Source: Schoenoplectus triqueter | Lineage: Eukaryota; Streptophyta; Magnoliopsida; Poales; Cyperaceae | NCBI GenBank assembly: GCA_964058805.1 | Contig: CAXKVV010000249.1 | Coordinates: 1-31,424 of the forward strand | Direction of reading: 5' to 3' | DNA length: 31,424 nt | Shown: in pieces, positions 1 to 10,439 of the stretch | How the letters are laid out: every line of letters starts with the position of its first letter | Position numbering within the stretch: position 1 is the stretch's first letter | The notes under the pieces: model-generated | What the model was told of the DNA's origin: nothing | The model's database searches: none | The model's input: the letters and a program-made list of their open reading frames with translations, nothing else | Translations under genes and position numbers: made by a program

Positions 1-3000
1 GACTGTGACGATGACGAAAAAATCAAAGCCGAGCTTAATATTGTCAAGAACATCTTTCAAGTTGCTTCTGATGGTAGCCCACTGGTCAGAGCCGAGGTTG
101 TTGCAGGTATATGAACAATTAGGTAGTCATTGACCTCTGGGTTAATGGCCAAACCCATCTGTCTGTGCTAGGTCTGTGGGTTGAGTGACAGTAAGAATTC
201 TTCATGCACTTTGGGTTGGATATTGATGGGTTTTAAGCAACAGCTATATAGTTACCCTAATTTATATCTAATTTAGGTCACAAGTGTATGACCTTATAGT
301 TCACTAATCTAAATAAACAAAGATTGATTTTGACTAAATTAAAATTAAACTAAATAGCAATTTTAAACTATATGATGAAATACTAGGGGTTCCGGCTTTT
401 CCTTTTTGCTCCTTAATTAACCTACTTAGTGTCTTCACTTTTTAGATAATTCAACAGTGTGAGATTAACAATTCAAGTTTAGCATTGACGGACGCTTTCG
501 CGTGTCAATGCCGTGTTCAAACTCTTCAGACTTCATAGTTACGTGCCTTGCCCTAGGAGTTCAAACCTTTTGTGTTCTTTGCTGTTAAAATCTTACAAAA
601 GATGGAAGCTACACAGTTACGAGTTGACAATTAGTATTTGATTCAAGTACTACAAGCCATCACTCCTAGAAGGGTGATTAGCCACGCATATTCAAGAACA
701 AATAACAGGAATCTAGAGCAATAAAAGAGTAAATAACACCAGAAAAAGGGTGAGAAAAGATTAAATTTAAACGCTCGCTCGAGGGCTTCGATTTAGGGTG
801 TAGATCTTCAAATTCGGCTCCCGGGGTTGCTGGATCTCTCTCAAACTTCAAAACTTCATTCTCACAATTCAAAATGGTAGCTAGGGCATTCAGAATCATG
901 GAGAAAGACACTTGGAAGGGTCTAATATAGGAGGGTAATCAATCAGCCAGCTGCTGCCAGCTCTGTTCGAATTTTCGGGTATGGAGCATACAGATCGTAT
1001 AGATTTTCGTACGGTCGTATGGAGTTGAATCTGCTGCGCAGCGGTTTGTATTTTGACCATAATTTCTTTATCCGATCTCTGATTTGAGTGATCTAAAATG
1101 CGTTGGAAAGCTAAGAACAATCTCTACAAGATTAGCATAGATGTTGTTCACGTTTGAGTGCTTCCTAATCATGTTCAATTGCTCCATTTTGCTTCAATTA
1201 TCACCCCAATTGTATGATTCCTGTAATTGTAAATAAAACATAGCAGTATCTCGATCTCAGAATAAAAATTTAAGCATAATGACTAAATTACCCTAAAAGT
1301 TGGCAAATTCGTGAGATTAACCCTAATAAAAAGTGTATAAAATTGATGCCTATCACATGCTGTTGAACTTGAACTTCAGAGCTGTTTCTGTGAAACACTT
1401 TAATCTATTAGAAGTTTAAAGTTCCTGAGAAGAGACAGTAACATGTACCACCTCCATCAGATAGCTGACCTTATCAGACCTGCTATATGGTTGATTTGGC
1501 CTGCTTGTATTTTCAAATAAAAATTGCTTTTGCTAGACCCGAATTAAACCATAGACCTGAACTGTAATTATCATTTGAGTAATAACAGCCTGCACCGGAC
1601 CCGTCCCTATTATTATTCAGGTCTTATGCAAGTCAATGACCCATTTGATCATAAGGGATGTTGGAAGAACATGTAGCATTAAGACTTACAGTTTGTGAAT
1701 AATATTTGTCAATTCTAATTCAGAGTTACAATATTACTTTCATGACTATCATGTTCCTCCACATTTTCTTGAAGACGACATTAGAGAAATGATTATCTTT
1801 CCATCCGAAAAAGAAAATTCCAAGACCAAGTGTTACCTTTTGTACCAAGTATTCTTAACATCACATAAAAAAGTCTTAGACTAACCTGTATGTTCATAAT
1901 TTTGCTTCTCAGCTCTTGCACGTTTTGCAATTGGCCACAACAAGCAGCTGAAATCAGTGCCACAAGAGTATTGGAAGACACAACCAAGCAGCCGACTAAC
2001 AGCACCTCCCTCCCTATCGAACCTTACTAGCTTCATACAACCTGGTGGGACTGCTGCCTTCCCTTGTTCCTCGGGCCCAGTTTTGCGAATGGGGAGTGAC
2101 ACCAGTAGTCGTGGTATCTCCATCAGTAGCCCGGTGATGAACAGCTCTCCTCAGTCTGATGGCTCATCACAGCACTCTGACCCAGGCTCAGTGTTAAAGC
2201 AAAACAATAATAGTAACACTAGCAATGGGGTTATAAACTATGCAACTAGGTCAAGGTCAATTGATATCGCAACTTATTCACAGTTTATCACAAAAATGAT
2301 CTCCATGGCACGGGACCCTTCCCCGAGGGTTGCAGGTTATGCTAGGAGGACTCTTTCTATGATTGGGATTGAGCCTGTGGTTTTGAAAGGTACAAGGTTT
2401 GGTGGGATGATACATGGAGGAGAGTCCTCAGCTCCTTCTTCTTCAGCGAATTTGACTTTTGCAGGGTTGGCACGCTCAAACTCTTGGTTTGACATGAATG
2501 CTGGTATGGTGATTTGTTAAGTCTAATATCTTTATCGTAACATACTTTTTTTTTACAACAACAACAAAGTCTTTAATCCCAAATAAATTTGGTAGGCTAG
2601 AAATGAAACCCAATTTGAAATCATGAAAATATTTTATTTGTTATTATCTATAAGCACAGACTTGCATTTGATGAGTCCGATGAAACTGCAGATACACAAG
2701 TAAAACAGAAAAAGAAAACCATTGTGCATGCAAATGTGTAACATATAGTGATACTGCAACTACTTGTATATGTTTCCAATTGCGTTCTAAATGCACTTTG
2801 AAAAGGCATTTAATAATAATTTATTTGATTCTACAATGGACACATCCATTATGAAGAAAATCATCACATGACTTCATGAGTGTAGAATGTGGCATTTAAA
2901 ATACCAATTTCACAATATTGTCATGCTATGCTAAAGCCTATGGACTACATTTATTTTGCATTTGTAGGCAATCTATCCATGAATTTTAGGACACCTCCAG

Positions 3001-6000
3001 TCAGTCCCCCACAGCAAAGCTACCTTTCAGGCCTGCGCCGTGTGTACTCTCTTGAGTTCCGATCACACCTGCAGAACTCACCTGATGACAAACAAACAGG
3101 TTTACCTGAAGTGCAACCTGGTGCTGGCGGATCAACTCCAACTTCCAGAAGCAACTCCGTGGCAACGAACAATCTCCTGCCAGAGTCAACCATCTATAAC
3201 TGGAGTTGTGGCCACTTCTCAAGACCTTTGTTGACTGGCAATGACGACAATGAGGAGGTGCTGGTACGACGGGAGGAGAGAGAGAGTATCGCTATGGATT
3301 GTATCAAGAGATGCCAGCACTCGTGTGAGTAGTACTGATAATTCTTGTTCTATGCATGGTTATCATACTAGTCTGGCAACTTGGCACCAAGTATGTGCTA
3401 AGGTATTGAATGGTCATGAGCAGGGCTTATTACCAGCTGGTACAAAGATCTTTAGTTTTTGATTTAAGAATTAAATTTGAAGCAACTGATGTGTGGCAGC
3501 TGGTTGCACAGTTTTACCAGTAAATTGAAAAACATATAACCTGCATATGAGGGGTCTCTATTTCGATCCACGAGTAAAATTTAGCCTGGAAAATTCAACT
3601 TTTGTTGTCAGTTTGATAGTCTCTTTTTTGTTAATAGATTTTAAATTCTAAATTTTAGGTGCAAGCAAATTAAACAATCAAATAGCGAGCTGGGACACAA
3701 AGTTCGAGTCAGGCACAAAAGCAACGTTATTGTTGCCCTTTTCTCCTGTTGTAGTTGCTGCTGATGAAAATGAGCAAATCAGGTACATTTGCATATTACT
3801 TTGTCTGTGGTATCATCACATTTGTTTGAACTTTTTGGTTGTTAATTTAGAATTAGGAAGGTGATCTGTAATGGATTTGTGCAACAGAGTATGGAACTAT
3901 GAAGATGCTCAAGTACTCAACGGCTTTGACAACCACCAGGACTCATCAGAAAAAGGCATTTCCAAACTCTGCCTTATCAATGAACTTGATGATAATTTGC
4001 TCCTTGCTGGCTCAAGTGCGTTATCATTCTCTCCTATACTTGCATATGCTTGCTAATTTTGTTATTAATTTTTATAATATGATGATATTTCTTTTACCTT
4101 GACGAAGATGATGGAAATGTGCGCGTTTGGAAGAATTTCACAGTGAAGGGCAAACAGAAGCTTGTAACAGCTTTCTCCTCAGTTCCAGGCCAACAGAAAA
4201 ACACAATTAGAAATGCAATTGTGGACTGGCAACAAAAGTCTGGCTACTTGGTATGACCATGTCTCACCTTCCTCGCGGCCCATTTAATCGATCATCTTTT
4301 TATGTGTTTCGAGTTCGATCTTTATTTTAGTGATGTCAAAATGCCTACTGATTCCACATCACTAATTTTTAGCTAGAGGATCTGTTTAACTTGTGGTTCT
4401 GAAATCCCTTAACCCAAAAGTTCAATTTGAGTTTGCACAGAACTCTGATGCATAAATTTTCTTTTGTGGGCCTGATACTGGATAAGATGGCATGCATGCC
4501 TCCTTAAATAAGATATTGCTGTCATCCTCTTTTGCTTTATGGACGAACTCCTTGGATGGTCATGATTTGAAGCTCCTATGTATCTCTCACTAGGAGAAGT
4601 TTAATATACTTTGATTGTATGAATGTAGTATGCTGCTGGTGGAGATTCATTATCCATTCATGTCTGGGACCTTGAGCGGGAGCAACTGCTTAGCACAGTT
4701 CCCTCTCTTACCGATAGTGGCATCTCTGTGTTGGCAAGTTCTTTTAATCCTTTTGAGTGATCATTTTATTTTATTAAAACTCTGCGTGCTTAAATGAATA
4801 CTCTTTGAGTTTAACACTTTGCATGAGATTGCAACTTGGTTACTTTTACTGAGCCGAAATAATTTTTAAGCAAATGTGTATCATACCTTTGTGTTTTCTT
4901 ATACTTCACGATTCTAATCTTTGTTTTATTTTTGTTACCAGTCAGCTTCACAGGTACATGGTGGTCAGTTTGCTGCTGGCTTCATGGATGGATCTATCAG
5001 GATATTTGACATACGCAGTAATGCTGATGTGTATGTCTCAATATATTTCTGATATTATACATTGCTCATTCATTATTCCATGTAGAACTGTTTTCTTTTC
5101 TTATTTTAAGTCTGGATTCTTGTGTCCTTCTCTTAGGCCGATTTGTACAGCGAGGCCGCACATTCAAAGAGTGGAAAGAGTTGTAGGTATAGGGTTTCAA
5201 CCTGGCATGGATTCATCCAAGGTAAATATTGCTGAAACCATGACTTAAATTAATGGATGAAATTGGTATCAATTCCCATATCTAGCAGGAGTATTTCGCC
5301 TGAATTGATAATTGTGTTCAAATTTTGTACTTCATTTTTTATGCATTGCTTATTGAACTGCTCATCTCTTCTGGATAAAGTTAATGCCCAAGTATTTCAT
5401 AATTTACTCGGCTCTCCTGCATAACAGTTAATGAACTCTCAAAATAAAGTCCCCTAAGCGGCCTGAGTTGTAATTCTAATGAAAATGCTGCAACAATCAG
5501 ATAGTGAGCGCTTCCCAGGCTGGAGACATACAATTCCTGGACATAAGAATGGCCGGTGAGGCATACTTGACTATAGACGCACACAGAGGGTCTCTGACAG
5601 CTTTGGCAGTGCACAGACATGCCCCTGTTATAGTGAGCGGCTCTGCAAAGCAGCTGGTGAAGGTGTTCTCTCTCCAGGGAGAACAGCTTAGCATCATCCG
5701 GTATTACCCCACCTTCATGGCCCAGCGCATCGGCTCCGTCACCTGCCTGTCCTTCCACCCCTACAGGTACTTCTACACTTGGGTTTCACTTCAGGAATTG
5801 TGTTTTGTTGTTCAAGCACTTGACTGATGTCTGTTACTGAACCAAAGGAGGTTCAAATTATTGCAATTCGGATTTTTTTTTTTTTACAAATTTGTTCATT
5901 TTGATTGTTCTGCTCTTAGAGGTATTTTTTAGATGATGTTTTCACGAGTGGTGTGGGCACCATTTGTTTCTATGATCAGGGTGTTGAACCAAGAAAATCA

Positions 6001-6467
6001 AACTGTAGTCGCATGCAAATTTACAATTGAGTTCAACACTATTTAATTGGTCTTGTTTTCTTCAATTTACACCCCAGTTTGGGAAGTAACGAATATAAGC
6101 ATTTGGAATTGCAGAAGGTTTAAGTTCTTAATCTCCCCTAACCTCCCCTTCTACAAGTTAACTGTCAATGCAAATAAGGTGTAAAAGTACAGTCATAGTA
6201 TTGAGATGTTCTGGAATTAGGTGCATTGAGGGACTTGTGCTTGGTGCTGGTGGCTATTTACAAGCTTAAATCTGTTTAATGTTCATGACTTGAGGTTGAC
6301 AACTTTAGAACATGGGTTTTGGTCATGTTATTAGCTTTTCTGTAGTTTCTGTTAGATGAAGTTCTTGATTTGTGCTGACATCATCTGTCAACAGGGTTCT
6401 CCTGGCTGCTGGCGCTGCTGATTCCCTGGTGTCAATTTATGCAGATGATGGCTACCAAGTACGATGA
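1..6467 (+). CDS. RAPTOR1: RAPTOR (TOR complex 1 subunit), 3' half, 11 exons, 5' partial
   Basis: RAPTOR recruits substrates to the TOR kinase in TORC1, the cytoplasmic/lysosome-vacuole growth controller. Exons read from splice sites: 1-106, 1913-2503, 2968-3324, 3659-3782, 3888-4015, 4108-4250, 4629-4733, 4942-5030, 5137-5221, 5501-5766, 6395-6467. They sum to 2067 nt (688 residues plus TGA) with no internal stop, and every junction preserves the frame, which strongly supports the model. The protein matches plant RAPTOR from memory: [100 protein letters not shown]. Plant RAPTOR proteins are about 1,300-1,350 residues, so the N-terminal RNC/caspase-like domain and most HEAT repeats lie upstream of the window. 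All introns are GT-AG except intron 7 (GC-AG). No damage is seen, so the gene looks functional. Confidence 0.96.
107..1912 (+). other. RAPTOR intron 1 (1806 bp) with probable LTR-like insertion
   Basis: The intron is bounded by G|GTATAT and a pyrimidine-rich TTGCTTCTCAG acceptor. It is much longer than the other introns here (92-628 bp). Its interior from about 372 to 1360 differs from its flanks. Read on the - strand, it starts near 1360 with TGATAGGCATCAATTTTATA, which resembles the 5' end of many plant gypsy LTRs. It ends near 372 with CCCCTAGTATTTCATCA, giving TG...CA limits. I could not find a matching 5-bp target duplication, so a solo LTR is a proposal only. Small open frames at 678-911 and 896-1120 are not credible genes. 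Confidence 0.4.
482..511. other. Strong hairpin inside RAPTOR intron 1
   Basis: The arms GCATTGAC..ACGC and GCGT-GTCAATGC pair over 12 bp. The left arm has a two-base bulge (GG), and the loop is TTTC. The hairpin lies inside the proposed LTR-like insertion, so it may belong to that element rather than to the host intron. Confidence 0.6.
1913..3324 (+). other. RAPTOR1: RAPTOR exons 2-3: end of HEAT region and Ser-rich linker
   Basis: Exon 2 (1913-2503) opens with [14 protein letters not shown], the end of the armadillo/HEAT-like part. It then runs into a Ser/Gly/Asn-rich linker with TSPQ-like [16 protein letters not shown] and an asparagine run that probably varies between species. A short helical block follows ([20 protein letters not shown]). 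Exon 3 (2968-3324) carries FRTPPVSPP and the conserved [13 protein letters not shown], then a variable stretch before [16 protein letters not shown], which leads into the propeller. SP/TP sites in the linker are typical phosphorylation targets in this family, but that is inference. The intron between the two exons (2504-2967) is AT-rich and otherwise unremarkable. Confidence 0.92.
3659..6467 (+). other. RAPTOR1: RAPTOR exons 4-11: seven-bladed WD40 propeller
   Basis: Seven blade ends can be read in order: NEQIRVWNYED (exons 4/5), [10 protein letters not shown] (exon 6), [13 protein letters not shown] (exon 7), [11 protein letters not shown] (exon 8), [12 protein letters not shown] (exon 10), [13 protein letters not shown] (exon 10) and [11 protein letters not shown] (exon 11). 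The count and spacing agree with the seven-bladed propeller of known RAPTOR structures. The propeller is split over eight small exons, so several blades cross introns. The C-terminus ends YADDGYQVR, a few residues after the last blade, as in other plants. Confidence 0.93.
4734..4941 (+). other. RAPTOR1: GC-AG intron (intron 7) of RAPTOR
   Basis: Exon 7 ends ...ISVL at 4733 and is followed by GCAAGT, the consensus for the minor GC donor class. The acceptor is TTTGTTACCAG. Joining here gives [12 protein letters not shown], matching the conserved [11 protein letters not shown] of plant RAPTOR. The only in-frame GT alternative (GTGTTG at 4728) would delete two conserved residues. Confidence 0.85.
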
Positions 6468-7040
6468 GTGAAGCATGAAACTGTTTTGTACACTCTAATC
6501 TGCCGACTACTCACCGTTATCAATGTGGCAATACCTGTTACACCTTCTAGTAAAGATGAAATGGAGCTCCAACAGAATCAAGAGAGTTCTGTGAAGTGTG
6601 TATGCTACTCATCCAACCATTATTTGTTAGCCTCTTCTCCTTCGTGCTGCTTGCAAAATCAACCCTGGAGGCTCCAAGAAAATAATTATATCCTCTTACC
6701 ATAGGCATTTAGAAAAGATGTAAATAGTTGCTTTATTTGGATTGTGTACTTTTTTTTTCTTGTTTTTATATCTTTTTCTTCTTTGTTTGTTTTCTTTAGC
6801 TTTGTTATTTTATTTTATTTCTTCAATGTAAAAAGGGGAAATACTAAACTGATTTATATGATAAGTTAAAAGTAGTGGGCGCTGCTGGGTTGGTGGTGGT
6901 TGATGTTTGTACCCGGTTGGATTTATGGTTTCATCAATTCTCAGGTTGAAATATTGGAATTCTTAGTTGGGAGTATTGACAAGATGTTCAGATGTGAATT
7001 CTGAATTGTGAATTTAATAAAGATAAGAGGAGCTGAATGG
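6468..7040 (+). other. RAPTOR 3' untranslated region
   Basis: The sequence after the TGA is T-rich (long T runs at 6748-6830) and has no coding signal. An AATAAA poly(A) signal is at 7016-7021, so the transcript probably ends shortly after it. The exact end cannot be set from sequence. The 6468-6704 open frame simply continues past the stop and is not a gene. Confidence 0.55.
7016..7021 (+). terminator. AATAAA polyadenylation signal for RAPTOR
   Basis: A canonical AATAAA lies about 550 bp after the stop codon, within AT-rich sequence. Plant poly(A) signals are loose, so other sites may also be used. Confidence 0.5.
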
Positions 7041-7415
7041 GGCACAATGGTGGGGCAGCATTACTGGAGAGCTCTATCTCGGTTCAGTTTGTTTTATTGT
7101 TGGCTCGACAGGATCTTGTGTTTTGTACATACGTGTTCCTTGTAAAATTAGGCAAGTAAAATTTTCGCTTGTTCTTTATCAGAGTATCCGATTTATTCTT
7201 TTTCAAGTATTGCTCTTTGATATTCCTGCCCCTCTTATGTCTGATTGTTTCTGGGGGTTGCAGACTTGCAGTACAATTTTTTTAATAGTGCTAGCGGTTG
7301 ATACTGTATGTATGTTGTCTGGAAGTGGAAAGCTAGATTTCCTTGAGGGCAACAAATTGCTGCAGTTGTTCACAAATCATTCAATAGTAAAGTCTCGACA
7401 TTATGTGGTATGAAC
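7041..7415. other. Spacer downstream of RAPTOR
   Basis: The base composition is moderate, with one 96-codon open frame (7123-7413) of no recognisable character. It may be an extended 3' UTR or plain spacer. It stops exactly where the next transposon begins. Confidence 0.35.
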
Positions 7416-7594
7416 TTAGGGTTGGTTTGGCTAATTAAGGAATAGATTTAAAGGGTTCGTTTGACTAATTAAGGAATAGATTTAAAAGAATAATAGGATA
7501 GTGTTTTTTTGGAAGAATGGTATAAGAGGTATTTTTTATTATTCAGAAGAGCAAAAATAACGTTTGGTAGTTGTTAATTAGATTAGTTAAAATA

Positions 7595-7990
7595 TAGATA
7601 ATTATGATATTAACAATGATGATGATAATAAAAATAATAGTATAATAATAATAATAATATAATAAAAATAAAAATAAAATAATCATAATAAATAATAATA
7701 TTCATATTTATAATCATAATAATATAATATAAATATAATATAATAATATATAATATAATTAAATAATAATTAAAATCATAATCATAATTAAAATAATATA
7801 ATAATAATAAATTATAATGATAATAATAATAATAAAAAAATCATTATAATCATTATAGTATAATAATAATATAATCATCACAATAATCATAATATAATAA
7901 TATAATGATAATATAACCATAATTAAAATATAATAATAATAATAATAATAAATAATCATAATTATAATATAATAATAAAATAATAATAAT
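7595..7990. repeat. AT-rich TAA/TAAT microsatellite tract, left part
   Basis: About 400 bp of degenerate (TAA)n, (TAAT)n and ATAATCATAAT units. It continues on the other side of the nested insertion at 8663-9030 with the same ATAATCATAATTATAATAAT motif, so the two halves were once one tract. Confidence 0.9.
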
Positions 7991-7997
7991 ATCATAT

Positions 7998-8653
7998 GAG
8001 TAAGAAGTGGCAATCGGGCGGGTCGGGTCGGGTTAGGGTTGGACGGGTCGGGTTAGGGTCGGGTCGGACCGGGTCGGGTCAATTTATATGTTGTGTTTTT
8101 TCAGATCGTTGATAGATTTCGATTGGATTAAAGACCATTTGATCTCAGGTCGGGTCGAGTTCGGGTCGGGTCGGGTCAGTTTGACTTTCTTAAAAAATTG
8201 GATCGGGTCGGGTTCGGGTCGGGTTCAGGTCCGGGCGGGTCGGGTCGGGTTCTGCCACCTCTGAATACTGTAAATCTATCGTGAGCTTAAGCTCACGGAA
8301 GACCTCCGTTAGCTTAGCTCAAAAAAATATATCAAATGATCTTCAAATTTTGATTTTTCAATCTCATTAAATTCTTCATATTGAAATCTTATGGGGTACA
8401 AAAATTTAGGATGTTTCGAGTTTTCTAAGTCTCTCTTTTTAATTTTTTAAAATAATTGACAAATATTGAATATTTTATTATTATTTTTGGAGCTGATTTT
8501 CAAAAATTGAAAAAAGCGACTTAGAAAATTTGAAACATGCCAAATTTTTGTACCCCATAAGATTTCAATATGAAGAATTTAATGAGACTGAAAAATCAAA
8601 ATTTGGAGGTCATTTGATATATTTTTTGAGCCAAGCTCATGGTAGATTTACTC
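7998..8653. mobile_element. Foldback MITE copy 1, split by a hAT-like insertion
   Basis: Without its insertion this is a long imperfect palindrome of about 390 bp. The left arm runs from GAGT (7998-8001) and resumes at 8272 with AAATCTATCGTGAGCTT. The right arm ends AAGCTCATGGTAGATTTACTC at 8653. The arms pair over most of their length, for example ATCTTATGGGGTACAAAAAT against its complement near 8555. A 9-bp direct repeat ATATCATAT flanks it (7989-7997 and 8654-8662), the target-duplication length used by Mutator-like foldback elements, although the local AT-richness weakens that evidence. The second copy at 19955 defines the family. Confidence 0.75.
8002..8263. mobile_element. GGGTCG-rich hAT-like element inside the MITE left arm
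   Basis: The ends AAGAAGTGGCA (8002) and TGCCACCTCTG (8263) are inverted versions of the YAGAGGTGGCA terminus seen in many plant hAT elements. The interior is dominated by GGGTCGGGT arrays in the same orientation at both ends, with a short ordinary centre. Outside the element the MITE terminal repeat resumes exactly (GAGT | AAATCT), once 8 bp (8264-8271) are set aside as a decayed copy of ATATGAGT. That is the 8-bp duplication expected for hAT. Confidence 0.65.
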
Positions 8654-8662
8654 ATATCATAT

Positions 8663-9030
8663 TAATAAATAATCATAATTATAATAATATAATAATAAAA
8701 TAATCATAATATTAAATAATCATAATTATAATAATATAATAATAAAATAATAATATCTTAATAATAAATAATCATAATTATAATAATATAATAATATAAT
8801 CATATTTATATTCATAATATAATAATGTAATCATAAAATTATATTATTATAATATAATGATAATAAATAATAGTAAAATAAATAATATTATAATATTAAC
8901 AATAATGATAAAAAATAATAATCATAATATTAATATAATAATAAACCATATTATAATATAATATAATATAATAACATAATACTAATAAATCATAATCATA
9001 ATTATAATATAACATAATCAAATAATAATC
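8663..9030. repeat. AT-rich TAA/TAAT microsatellite tract, right part
   Basis: This continues the tract at 7595-7990, with repeated AATAATCATAATTATAATAA blocks. There is no coding or regulatory signal. Confidence 0.9.
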
Positions 9031-9190
9031 GCTATTCCAACAAGAACTAATATGGTATACCAACTATAATTTGATATACTGAATTAACATTCTTCTACTT
9101 AGTTTAAAATTCATTTGATAAATTAATTTATCTGAATAACAATTTTATTCTAACTTTTTGCTATTACATTGAGTGCTAAACATACCCTTA

Positions 9191-9575
9191 GATCATAACA
9201 AATTCTCTCTCACGTTTCTAGCAAGAACTGAGCTCAATAATGCTCAATTATGCATAAACTGGATAAAAGGAAAAGAAACTGGAAAGAAAATGAAAGAGTA
9301 ACAAATGATAAAAGCGACAATAATAGAAACAACTGATTTCATTCAACAACCTTTTTACAATCCAATTCTGCTATTTATAGCCAATTACTGCTTCTAACAA
9401 CACACAAACAGACTCTGTTCAAAGATTTACAACAGTAAAATAGTAACTGTAATAAAATAAATCAAATCACCTCCAGTTCCTTCTGTCTTCTTAATAAAAA
9501 AAAACGTCCAAACTGGAGAGGACGCCACTGGCCGTTAAAACCGTTGTATTTCACTGATCTCCTCCGATATCTAAC
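9191..9575 (-). mobile_element. Possible LTR fragment on the - strand
   Basis: Read on the - strand, the segment begins TGTTAGATATCGGAGGAGAT at 9575. It contains a TATA-like CTATAAATAGC about 200 bp in, near 9371-9381, and T-rich sequence after it, which is the layout of a Ty1/copia LTR. An A/G-rich stretch lies just upstream on that strand (9585-9665), as a polypurine tract would. Neither a CA end, a second LTR nor a target duplication was found, so it may be truncated or misjudged. Confidence 0.35.
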
Positions 9576-10430
9576 ATCCTGCTGTGCCCTATTAATCTCT
9601 TCTTCTCCATTTCTCAGCTGCATCTCTCTTTCTCTGGCTGCCTCCTCCTCCTTCCTTACTTCTTTACTCTTCTCTCTTAATCAGTATCGCTGACATTATG
9701 AAAATGAGTTGAAATTGGACTCGATATGAAGAGCATGTAGCGAGGAAACTGGAAGAAGATGTGCTTTAATAATGTTAAATCAGATGTAAGCTTCTCACGA
9801 GAAAAAGTTATTTTAATAAAGCTAACTATCTTATATAGTTTGATGACTTGTTCTTTAAACTACTATCTCCACTAAAAAACTTATACTCGCACATATCGAA
9901 ATTCACAAATGACTATACCGGTATATCCAATATGAAAAGGCAAACAATTGTTATCACATAAAAACACCTGAAAAAGAAATTATTAGCATATTTAGTGTAT
10001 ATAAATGATGCAAATAAGGACATAGTGAGCACCTCTCAAAAATTGAACTACTTGTAAGTATATAACGAGTCAGAAGAAAACCATAGTTCCATCCGGCTTT
10101 TGAAATATCGCCAAAAAAAATAGAAGATGATTGGCTTTAGCTGGTCCCGACTCTTCACAAGGTATTTAGGTAAATAAGCTTCAACATTATTCTGTCAGGT
10201 ACCCAATGTCAGTCTTTGAAGTTTTAATGTCTCATGGACAGATTTTGAAAATTTCTGGTATGCATAGCCTTTTGGGGTCAATACACTCAGCTTATGAATG
10301 ATAAATGTTATCTGAAGGTGACAAAATAATGGGTGTAGTATCTATCCACTCAGCTTATGAATGATAAATGTTCAAAAGGATAACTCATGATTACAATTCT
10401 CTTTGGTGGATAGATGGGAAAATGAAGGAG
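9576..10430. other. Spacer without a recognisable gene
   Basis: There is a pyrimidine-rich stretch at 9590-9690, then AT-rich sequence. The only structure seen is a perfect 26-bp direct repeat at 10284-10309 and 10347-10372, 63 bp apart. No open frame shows coding character. Confidence 0.4.
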
Positions 10431-10439
10431 ATTCCTCAG

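Larger units (their letters stand above)
7416..9190. mobile_element. PIF/Harbinger-like (Tourist-type) element, expanded and carrying nested insertions
   Basis: The terminal inverted repeats are GGGTTGGTTTGGC (7419-7431) and GCTAAACATACCC (9175-9187), matching at 10 of 13 positions when one is reversed. TTA at 7416-7418 and 9188-9190 is the 3-bp target duplication typical of PIF/Harbinger. The left end is tandemly duplicated: the TIR plus CTAATTAAGGAATAGA recurs about 36 bp further in (7454-7487). There is no transposase. The core consists of AT microsatellite and later insertions (7998-8653). A superfamily assignment from TIR and TSD alone is likely but not proven. Confidence 0.6.

Noticed and set aside
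5381..5758. 125-codon - strand open frame
   Set aside because: It lies antisense to RAPTOR exon 10, a shadow of the conserved coding exon.
6468..6704. 78-codon + strand open frame
   Set aside because: It starts just after the RAPTOR stop within the 3' UTR and has no recognisable sequence.
7759..8013. 84-codon - strand open frame rich in Ile and Tyr
   Set aside because: It is a translation of the TAA/TAAT microsatellite and the start of a transposon, with no protein character.
8025..8070. GGGTTAGGGT runs resembling telomere repeats
   Set aside because: They are variants of the GGGTCGGGT arrays of the hAT-like element, not runs of the plant telomere unit TTTAGGG.
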